Source of the DNA: Lingula anatina
Lineage: Eukaryota > Brachiopoda > Lingulata > Lingulida > Lingulidae
Direction: 5' to 3'
Assembly: GCF_001039355.2 (NCBI RefSeq)
Contig: NW_019774625.1
Coordinates: forward strand, 821,667-873,284
Length of the DNA stretch: 51,618 nt
In this document: piece after piece, positions 1 through 12,100 of the stretch
Layout: the number at the start of each line of letters is the position of its first letter
Position numbering within the stretch: position 1 is the stretch's first letter
The notes under the pieces: model-generated
Databases searched by the model: none
What the model was told of the DNA's origin: nothing
The model's input: the letters and a program-made list of their open reading frames with translations, nothing else
Translations under genes and position numbers: made by a program

Positions 1-147
1 TGATATGTGCCTGTTAACCAAAACATTTTTATCCAATGTCCAATGAACAGTTATGCAAGCCAAAGTATGCAGATGGCCCAAGAAGATTTCTGTTGCCAGC
101 AGAACAATGACTGACTAGTTTACATATTTGATCTGTTTTTCTTGCAG

Positions 148-3100
148 CTGGACTTACTAACAACGTACTCCCATCCAAACCATTCAAGCCACAGCCGAGG
201 AGGGTATCCAGTGCACCCGTCTCTGCAGCTGATTCCAGGAGTAAAAGAGCAGGTGATTTTGGGTTCTCGCTCTGATGTCCTTTTTACTGAAGACAGCATT
301 CTAGTATATATAATGATCAGAATATTTTATTTTATGTATATTATCATTCTTTTTTTTTATTATTGAAGAATGTATTTTTGGCTCAGTTATAGAAGAACAG
401 ATATGTTTTGAAAAGTGATTTTACTATCATATTTGTATCTTTTTTTTTTGTTTGTTTGTTTGTTTTCATGAAGGATACTTTTTTAAGTATGGAATACAAG
501 ACAACATCATCTGCACTTAAAGATTTCATGTTACCTCATTTCTTAGCACACAGCATGCAGACATTTATATTATGAAGTTGTTTTGTTCACTCTCAGCAGG
601 CTTCTCCCTGATAGATCCATCTGTATCTGACTGACATTTATAATGATCATAACCTTGAATATAAAAGGAGATTGAAGTCTTTGTGAATTTCCTTTTTTTA
701 GAGATGATTTTTCTTGAGCACTTGTTTTCTGAGCAAGATTCTTTCTTGTATGTTCAAGATTTTGTTTTATACTTTTTTATCTGCCCTCTACCATGTCAAA
801 TATAATTTAGGCCAGTGTAGTCCTTGTTTTTATTTAAAATGTAGGATCAGTTGAACAGGCATTTGTCACTCGTGACACAGCACCACCACAGAAGAGGGCG
901 CCCACACCCACTCCCAAGGCTCCCCCCTCACCCAGCCCAACCTCACTGAAGAAGTGGTCATCACTGTCTTCTGCAGAATTCCAGGGAGGAAACTTACAAA
1001 TGAGCAGGTATTTATGTTGGTGGTGTATTTTTTTTCTTTATCCACTTCCATAAGTTTTGTTATCAGGGATAATAACCAGGAAAGTGGTTGTGAATTCAAG
1101 TTAATGTAGAGTTTGTGTTGATTTCTGAAAGTTTTACATTTTTTGTGGGGTGATTGTTTTGCCTTTTTTTCTGGGATGATTTTGCTGTTTGCTGTGTGAT
1201 TTTTCTTTGGGAATGTACTCTTTATAGCTTATACTTTTTAGCTCACAATCTTTTTATTTCTCTACTTGCATCTTCAGCCATTTTCAGTTTGGGTTTTACT
1301 GGCTTTCATGTTATTACTAACAAAATGCTAAAGAATCATTACAGTATAATGCATGGAAAAAAATCTTCATTATAAAGCATTGCCATGGGCATATTTAGTT
1401 TTATAATGGTATGAATTAATTCACCTTTTACTTGGATTTAATTTCATTGTATGGGCTCTGCAGTTTGTTTGTAAAAATATTCCCACTAATGCATTTCTAT
1501 GCACATAATTAGGGTATCTTTTCACAAAGCTCAAGGAATAATTTGTATGCATATAATGTTTGATGGACTAAATTGATAATAAGGTCAAAATAGTGATTAG
1601 CTTGTTTGGAAACCCAAGGGCATTGGTGTCCATCTGCATGCAGGGTAATTGTTTAGTATATTTACTTCCTTCTGGATTCTTTTATGTAGATAAAAAAAAT
1701 CACTCACCAATAGTCATTTTATGATTAAAAAAAGCAGTATAGAGATAAAAGTAAAGAATTGTGTCTTCATACAGTAGCCTCAGTATATAGCCTGATGTGT
1801 CAGTAGGAAACCACTTTGTAGATCAGGATGAAAAGTACAGTGATGGAGAATGTTCCTAATTTTACAGCAGCACAATTGTAGTAATATAGCAATTACTATA
1901 TACCAGTGCTAGCTGGTACTTAACATGGCCCTGTGGGGTTTGTTTAATGCATTTTGTTCATAACCTGTTGGCTTGGGCATTAAAGCATCAATAAATAGGA
2001 TGTTTAGAACAAATGGTTTGTAGCATTCTGTGCTGGAATAAGGTAGGGTGTGTGCTTTTGAGCTGCTTTTTGGTCTGCGGTAAATGCTTTACTTGTAATA
2101 AGATTTGTTTTTAAGTTTTTGAAAATTGTGACATTACTGGAATCAAAGACAGAAATCAGAGCATTGCAAGAGGATTTAAATAATGTGCCCGGTTATTTAA
2201 GAAACAGAGAAAAGAACTCGAATTTCAAAAGTACATGGCAATAATTCCAGATATCGTACATGTAACTTCTTGAATTTAAAATACATGTGGTATTTGTTGA
2301 TTAACAAAAAGAAAGGTTTTAATAGTATTTAATCAGAATTGAGCATTTTATGTTGGTAACAACACAAACAATGTAGTTTGATCATTGTAAGAATTTAAAT
2401 ACCTTCACCTTTAAGCTTAATTTTGACCAGTTTGTTTTCAAACAATATCATATCTAAATTATATATATAATTATATATATATATATTGTATGTAATTGTT
2501 TTAGATCGTTCCAGTCTGTGACATGCTTAACTGACAAAACTAGAGCTACTGATAGAAAAGCTATGGCACATAGGCGGTAATTTACCACTTAGTATCTCTC
2601 TTTTCTTCATGGTTGATTGCTATAACCAAATATCTACAATATCTACTTGCTGTGATGTAAACCATATATATTTTGCTTGTTTTGGTTTTTAGCTGCATAA
2701 AAAAATAATGCAATAAACATTTCCATGCATGTGGTCAATTTTAATCATCTAACCAAGAGCATGTTTTATGCTTAACCTGCATTATTCCTTTACATATGCC
2801 CATGGTTGTCTAATCGCATGTAAAAATGTCTTAACATTGAAGATAGGTGGCTCCTTCCCACCTCACCTCTGCACCACCCATCTCTACGATAAATCTGATT
2901 AAATGTAATTCAGCTGTACCAGGAATGAATTACTGAGAATGTTCAACCAAAATGGCCAAAATCTGATGGTCTCTAACATTGGAGTGTTTATTACAGTGAA
3001 GGCTACAAGTTGTGTTTTAGAGCTGTTTTCAATCATCGGTTTCAAGCACTAAACAAAAATATGTAAAATCGCATTTCTATGGAAAGATTAAATCATCAGG

Positions 3101-6100
3101 AGTTACCAGTTTAAATTCACTTTATAGCAAATTTTTCCATCTTGGCCATTTTGGTTGAACATTATTGGTAATACATTCGTGGCTGCACTTATACCTACCT
3201 TTGAGCATGGCAAACAATGGTCTTTAAGAAACCAGTAATATTCCCAAGTTGTCTTTGGTACGCAGAGCTTAATCACACCAGTCGCAAAGAAAGGTTGTAT
3301 TGAAAAGGGTGGACATATCTTCAGTGTAAATGCAAATTCAGAGGTGTGCATTTGAAGTATATGTTATGACCATCTTTATAGACTGATTGAATGTCAGATT
3401 TTATTGCCAGAGAGAAAAAGAGAGAGGGAGAGTGAGGGGAGAGAGCAAGATTATTTTGTCATTTTTGCTTATGAATAAAGGACCATGGTGTACACTCTTT
3501 CAGAGAAGCTGTTTTTATGCTTACATAAGGGTATGAGGATGAAGAAACTGGAGCACCTGTAACAAGTACATTAAATTATCTTTTTTTGTTTTCTTCAGAG
3601 GCTGAAGGATTTGTTCATACGACATCTCTGATACAATGCCACGGTAATGATGCCAGCAGTATAACAATATATATGGTTTAGTAAACATATAGCAGTACTA
3701 ACTTTATTTTTCACCCTTTTTCAGTGGTATATATATATAAATATATATATAATCAAATACTGTCCTTGTGCTTTAAGGAAGGGTGTAGTTATAGTGGATT
3801 AAATTATTTCATTATTTGCTATATGCATAAATATATTTAGGTCAGCGATGGTGAACCTTTATTCTTCAATCTTTTACCTTGCATAAACATTTTATATTGG
3901 AACATTTATGCTTAAAATGTGTAATGACTATCTTATTATTTGTATTATTATTATTGTTGCCTGCTGTTCCTTTCCTTGAAATAAATATTTACTTCTCTAA
4001 TGAAAATTCAGGTAACTGATATTGTTACATATTAAGATGATTATGAATCAAGATTGCCGTAACATTATTGTTTCAATAACAAAATATGTATATGAAAGCA
4101 CTGACCAGGCATTTATACTAACACAGAGGAAATATTGTAAAGGGAAATTAAATACATTGTAGCCATATGGTTTAGATATAGTTTAGAATATTCTGTCACA
4201 TGTATAGGGTAGTCATACATTTCTGTCAAGAGGTGAAGGTATTAACATTATCTTTTTAATTTGTAAAGTGCATATATGAAAATATCTCCTCAGATCCCAT
4301 GTTATCCCATAATCTACATTTTCCTGTTAATTTCTTTTAAATGTCAGCTTTGGTGAAGCTTCATATTTAAAAAAATGTTAATTATTGAATTTAATTTCCC
4401 TGACTCTGGTATTGGTTTTTTAATATCAAGAAGACTCCTTTAGTTTATGTACTTTATTTACTGTTTCTTACACATTATTAGCAGGCCCGTAGCCAGAACT
4501 TTCAAAAGGGGGGTTCGTTTTCTGAAAAAGTGGACCTTTTTCCATAAAAACATCATGTATCTAGATCAAATTTTACCCAGAGTGGACCTTTTCTCAGCAA
4601 AAGGGGCGGTTCTTTCGAACCCCCGAACCCCCCCTGGCTACGGGCCTGATTAGCATATCTGTATTAAACTTGTAGTGTATCAAATTAATATTTTCTTTTA
4701 CAAATATTTTTTTCAGCAAAGAGACGACATTTAATAAAGGTAAATGTTACTACTTTTGAATCTTGCATGGTGTCAGTGAGTGCACATGTAATATGTATAG
4801 TATACATTTGTTTTACCTACTCAAACAATCATCTATGTGAATAAATAGACTGAACAAATAAGTGTAAAGAAAAGTGTAAAGTAATTGAAAACATTTCTTT
4901 ATATTAAAAGTTGTTTTTTTCCTCATGGAATTTATGACTGCTTGTAAATAAGATTGATCAAAATAAAACATGAATGTCTCTTTTGGTGTTCCAGAGGAGG
5001 GATACCTCCGTATGTACCTCAGAGGTCGTCCAGTGACACTGTACGCTCCCACACTAGAAGAGTATGACCTGGCAAAGAAAGAGGACCAGCCGCCACAGAG
5101 TCTCAAATTAGAATGGGTGTATCCTCTAACTTATTTATTGAATAACTGTGACAATGGAATACATTTATCTGCAACTTCTGTTTTCTTGAGTTTATCCTGA
5201 ATAATCTAGATTTGGCACATAATGATATTGATTAAAAAAGATAAAACAGAAAAAAATTGATTGTTAACACTGTGAAATAACAGTTGCCTTTCTTTTTGAG
5301 TTTTGTACTCTTAGAATTTGTTTTATTCACTTTACATTGGCTAATCCTTGACATTCCACAGTTACGGCTATAGGGGCCGAGACTGCCGCAGCAATGTTCA
5401 TCTACTTCCTACAGGAGAGACTGTGTACTTTGTGGCAGGTGTGGTGGTGTTGTACAATGTGGAAGAACAAATACAGAGACATTACCTAGGACATACAGAT
5501 GATGTCAAGTGGTAAATCTTTGAAACGGCATCCATGTGTTGGGGCATAATTTAAAATCTAGCAGTTAGAGTTAATTTTTTTTTTCAATGCGATTTACATG
5601 CTGGAATGAATCCAGATGTTGCATGTGCCATAAGAAAAACTCTACAGGCAATTAATCAATTAGAAAAGTTAAGTTAAGGCTGTGGGAAATGCCTTAAAAT
5701 ATTTTTTACCAGTTATAATGACTTGTGCATTTAAGANTATTGTAGAGTTAATTTTTTTTTCAATGCGATTTACATGCTGGAATGAATCCAGATGTTGCAT
5801 GTGCCATAAGAAAAACTCTACAGGCAATTAATCAATTAGAAAAGTTAAGTTAAGGCTGTGGGAAATGCCTTAAAATATTTTTTACCAGTTATAATGACTT
5901 GTGCATTTAAGATGGAATAGAATTTGTCTGTATTTGAGCTAGAATTTGTGTCATTATTGCCCTCTATAGCATAGAAATATTGTCACAACTTTATAGATTA
6001 AAAAAATGTATATTCTTTTTAGCTTGGCAGTTCATCCAGACAAAATTACCATAGCAACAGGTCAGGTGGCTGGGCATGATAACAAGAAGTCTAGCAGGGT

Positions 6101-9100
6101 AAGCCCCTATGTCCCCCTTGTGGGCTAGGACAGTTTTCACATTTTTACTCATTTCCAGTGGTTTTTATAGAGGTTTGAATTTGTTGATGAAAGCCTAGAA
6201 ACATTTAATGCATGGCATTTAACATTTCTGCTTCAACTTTGAAAAAGACCATGTGAAATACGAGGTATTATACTGTTTTGGACAAAAGCATTTTGTGAAA
6301 ATGAAGGTACTCCGAAAATATGAGTTGAATGCATTTGGTTCAGATTTAAAAGATAGTATGATCACATATGGTGTGCTTTTGTAAAGCTTTCTGTACTTGC
6401 CACTGGTTGTTGAATGGATGTGAAGATGTAACCAGTGTCTGTTTCTGTTTGCTACAATTCATTTGTGCTTGCCAGACTCACTACAGTGGCACTCTGTTTT
6501 TATGATGCTCACTTAAACTGTGAAAAGACTAATTGCAGCAGACAATGCTCTTGATCTAATTGTTCTGTTCAAACTATCACTGATTTGCTAAGAAGACTTA
6601 AAAAACAAAACAAAACAAAACCAAAAAATCAAAAATATATAGAAATATGCACTGATTTGAAATTCTATCCATATGGAAGATATTTGATTAAACTGCAACA
6701 CTTGTGCTTTTAGGTTATACTTGGTCTTTTTATTTTGATTTGGAAATATATAATTTTTGCTGTTTATATTGTATCTCTGCATTGAAGTGATAATACCCAT
6801 TACACCAGTTCTTTTCTTGATTTTGTTAGACTGCTTAAACTTCTGAAATGCCATTGTGTTATAACCAACATTTAGGTTTACATGATTCAGATACAAATTT
6901 AACATTAACATTTGTATAGCAGACTCGATTATAAACTATGCACACATTATATTAAAGGTTTTGTGTACAATACAAATATCAAACTTTTCTTGTTTCTCCT
7001 TGTTCATAAGAAATCATTATGAATGTTGATAATAAAAAAATGCAGTGGCATTTCATAATGTGTGTATTATTTGACTGGTTGGTTGTTGGTTTGTTGGTGC
7101 TGATTTGCTTTGTGTTCCCCCTACCTGCAGCCTAAGAGCGCCCAACATGGAAAAGGCGACCCAAGCACTGCTCCTGATCATTTGGTGAGTTTGGTTTGCT
7201 TTATCTTATTTTTTCAAGGGTTCCTTTTCTTTCATGTTATTTCTTTTCTTGATGGAGGTTTTAAAGGAGGCCATTTTGGTAAAATATTTTTTTAATTTTA
7301 TTTTTGTGAAAAGTGCATGACTATTTTGCTTTCTTGATTGCGGAATGTTGCTTAATTTCTTAAAAATTCTTATTATGATTTCTTACATAAGCAATTTTTT
7401 TTTATATCTTGTTGGTATGTTCTATTTGAATTTATTATTTTACAGCATTGTTCACCCTTCAGAGATTGCATGAAACAAATTCTTTAGAAAATTTAATTTC
7501 AATGTAGATTGATAGTGTTTTTATTCATAATGATTTCATTTTAAATTTCATTAAAAATGTATCATATTCTACATGCCTGGATGAATACAAAAATGGTGCA
7601 TTACAATTCCAAGTTTGGAAATGCTGTTTTGGTTTTTCTCCGTTATCTCCACCTCAATCATACTCTTTTGTATTGGTTTTCTTTGTGTAGAGAGCCTTCA
7701 GTTGGTTTTACTTGAATATACTGTGATCCTGTTTGATTTTATCTGATGCATGGTTTCTGCGAAACCATTCCACTACTCGGTGGAGCAGGTAGCATACAAA
7801 AAAATTAGAAAAAAAATTAGTTAAACGCTGTAGGCTAGCATGATACTGATTTCATTAGATTGCTAATATTTTGCTAGACTAGTTCTACGAACGACCATAT
7901 CCTTTGTATTTGTATAATTAAACCTCCCTTCTCATATTGATTTCTTATTATTTTCTTTGTGTCATTCGTTCTTAGATTCATTAAACTCACTGTAAGGTTT
8001 ATGATGCCTGTCCTACCTGGTGACTTGCGTAAATAGCTTTCACATTTTACCATGCTATTTCTATTGTTTCAGCCTCATGTCCGGGTTTGGAACTCTGTCA
8101 GCCTGCAAACTCTCCATATCTTGGGTCTGGGAGGAGACTTTGATAGAGCAGTATGCTCTATTGGATTCTCAAAGGCAGTAAGTTCATCTGACTCAATATC
8201 AAGCAAGGGTAGTTTGACAAAAATATGAACTAGGCCAATTGATTGTTGTAATAACTCAGTAAAACATTTTGATTGTTTATTGCCTTTCCCTTAAAAGCCA
8301 TTGTCAAGTTAACAATCACTTCCAGCACCAACTGCCAGATTTTGCGCAATTCAAAATTGTGTCAGATGGCCAGGAGGTGATGAATTAGATTATTTTTTGA
8401 TGACTTATATTCATGGCATTTATCTGTTAAAATTATTTTTAAAATATTACTTGCTCTCAAATGAGTTCAACAAGAAGCAGTTTATGTATTTTTAAGTAAA
8501 AAAATGTGTTTTAAAAATCTTACGCTTTGTCCTTTCAAGAGAAATCAACCAAAAAATACCCATGAAAAAATTCTTTCAGCTTTTACTCATTTATAGCCTC
8601 ACTCGCTAGTTTGCCATAACTTCTTACCTCATTCTCCTGTAAATGCTGTAAATGTCCTATCTCAGATGATTCCCATCCCCATCCATTCAAAATACTGTAT
8701 ACTGAACGTGCATTCAGATCTTTTTGAACACTGCAATTTTTGCAAATTCTTGTCTTAAAAAAAATACAATGACATTTCATTTGATATTTCAGTGCATGTA
8801 CCACTATTTATCCAGTGATGGCTTGGGTATTTTAAGCGATACAGGTTTAAGCTTTGTCGTATCAAAGCAATGATCAAAATTGTTCTCAAATTTTTTAATG
8901 AAAATGAACATCACTATGTATTGTAAGGACAGCGGGAATGATTAAATCTATGGTACATTTGCTCACCTTGTCACTGCAGGATGGTGGACAGCTGCTGTGT
9001 GCTGTGGATGAGGGCAATGAGCATACTCTATCAGTGTGGGAGTGGCAGAAAGGAGAGAAAGGACACAAGATTACAGAGACCAAGGCAAATATGGAGAAAT

Positions 9101-12100
9101 TCATTTTTTTCAACAGCACCATTCATAAGCTGTTATCGGTATTCCAAAATTAGGTTAAGAAAAAAGATAACAAACTTACAGCTAGCTTTAAATTGGTTCA
9201 ACCATAAACCATAAACCTTTTTTCAACTCATAACATAAAACGAATAAACATACCCATAATGTAAATGATGTATAAAAGCCAACTTGTGAATTAATATCTG
9301 TGAAATATATAAAATATGGAAAAGATTGTACAAATCATGTTTTACAATGGATTACAGAGTTCTACAGAGCCTGTTGTGGCCTCAGAGTTCCATCCACTGG
9401 ATGCCAATACCATCATTACTTGTGGTAAGAATCAGATCACATTCTGGACACTGGAAGGTGGCACCCTGGGCAAGAAACTGGGGCTCTTTGAGGTAAATAA
9501 AAACCTTGCTCACAACAGAACTTGCTTTGACAGAAATGAGTTTGATATATATATATAACAAACATATCACATTAGGGACCCCTCCATTACTTCGTGCTTT
9601 GAAAGTTGAAATCTCATGTAATCTAAGCTGGTGGTCTGAGGATGTCAGTGAGGTTTTGTCTGGTTTGAGTAAGCATTGTTAACATTGTTAATGGGCCTTA
9701 TTTCTTGAAAGATGATTTTAACTTAGTCATGATATACGTGGAGTATGTTTTTTGTAAAAGGGAGACACCTGTCATTGAAGGGAGCTGTTTTTTGCAAGAA
9801 AAATGGATTAATATATGTGGGGGGAGGTTGAAAAAGAATATTTTAGCCTCGAGTTCTTTGTACCTGATTAAAAGTTTAATGTCATATTGGTGTTTGATTT
9901 TCACAGAAACACGAGAAACCCAAGTTTGTACTTTGTCTGGCTATTGCTGATAATGGAGATGTCTTTACTGGAGATTCTAATGGAAATATATTCATTTGGC
10001 CAAGAGGTGAGTATATAATAGGTATAATGTAACATAAGTTCTCCACAATTATGTCTGCAGAGCTTTATAGTGAAGTGAAGTACCTGGTCATATGATTTTA
10101 CATATACCAGTTGCCATATTAATGTATATTAATTCCACCAGGCACCAACAAGATCTCCAAGGCCCTGACAGGGGTACATGAAGGTGGTATCTTCTCCCTG
10201 CTGTTCACCAAGGATGGCCATCTGCTATCTGGTGGTGGCAAGGACAGGAGAATTGTACAGTGGGATGCCACTGGCTTGACTCAGACTGGAGAGGTGGAGG
10301 TAAGTTTATAAGGTGATTCTATGTTTGTGTGTGTGTTGTGTGCAAGTGGACATGCATTTACAAAGGTTAAAGTTTTGAATAATTATATTTTTATAATTAG
10401 TTGATCCAGCCTGGTGAGATGACATTAAGATTCTGACTATGTTGTTGAATGTAACATGACATTTATTCATTCTTCTAAGGGATGGTGAATTTGTATTTCT
10501 CATTGGCAGTATATGTGAATGCTATGTGAATTTTGTGGTCATTTTAAGTTAATTGAAGTTAAATGTCTAGAGCATTATGATATATATGGATAAAAAAGTC
10601 AAACTTGTAATTCTTGAATATATTGAGTTGACAATTCAACTGACAGTTCAGTTTTTCAGAAAGTAGTTTTAAATGTTTGATATTGTAAAGAATATATTTT
10701 ATAACATAGCCTTGGTGTTAATATAATGTCATATTCAATTCCTTCAATGATTATCCTCCTAGATCCCAGAACACTATGGCGCTGTGCGCACACTGACCCA
10801 GGGCAAGGGGAATATGATTGTAGTTGGCTCTACCAGGAATGTCATACTACAAGGGACACTGGAACTCAACTTCAACCCTATAGTACAGGTATGGTCTTTT
10901 TTTCCTGACAAGTCTATATGATAATTTTTTAAAGTTTTAAATAAGGGTTAAACATTTCGTTAACATATCTTTATAAAGCAAACTAACCCCTGACATGATT
11001 ATTCTGTCCCCAGGGTCATGTTGATGAACTGTGGGGGTTGGCAGTCCACCCTAATCAGCACCAGTTCCTGACCTGCGCCTATGACAAGAAGGTGTTCCTC
11101 TGGGACGCACTGTCTCATTCTGCTGTGTGGAGCAAGGAATTGGAGGTGAGGATCATGTAACTGTGTTGAGTTTCTTATGTACATTAAACAGAAATGATAT
11201 GGCTATAGATGTTTTATAACTACATGAGTACTTCCCTAGTCTGTTGCTGATTTAGGTGGAAGTTCTCTGGGTCATGAGATACTGTTTGCTTCTGGTGAAC
11301 AACATGCAAATAAAATTTTGGGGGGTTTGCATTATATTATATATTGCTTTTTTTTCTATACCAGGTCCCTGCCCACTGTGCATGTTTTCACCCTGATGCC
11401 CAGGTGGTGGCTATAGGGACACAGACTGCCAAGTGGCTGGTGCTGGACCTCACTTCTAGAGAACCTGTCTATTCTCACACTGATGGCAATGAACAGATTG
11501 AGTGTGCGGAGTATTCACCAGGTATGACTTGTGTGAGTGTGTTTTGAAAAAAATGAATTGTAGGCCTAGCAAAAGGATTGACGGTCAGTTTACATATGTT
11601 TGTGAGCATAACGTGGTCTGCAGAGTTTCCAAATCTATGCGTATTCTACATATTATTTAGGGCTGATTCTTGCTGTTTACAGATGTTATTATATTGTTAA
11701 TAAGATGAAAAAAACTGTCTATAGTGAGGCACTGAGCAATAATTTTATATTTCAGACGGAAAGTACTTAGCACTGGGCTCCAGGGACAATCACATTTATG
11801 TTTATAGTGTTGATGAGGAAGGGAAAAAATATTCACGCGTTGGTAAATGCCAGGTATGCAGAAAACATAGATTTAAAAGTAAATAGATTGGGCTCCTCCG
11901 GGATTTGAACCCGGGACCTCTCGCACCCAAAGCGAGAATCATACCCCTAGACCAACGAGCCAGCTATGCATGTGCAAATTTTGGCAAAGCTGAGTGTCAT
12001 GGGATATGGGGTGTTTGCATGCAATATTTCATTAACTTTCAATTTGTGTGTCTGCACAGTAGCATTACTGTACATACAGCTATTTCATAATTATCCTGCA

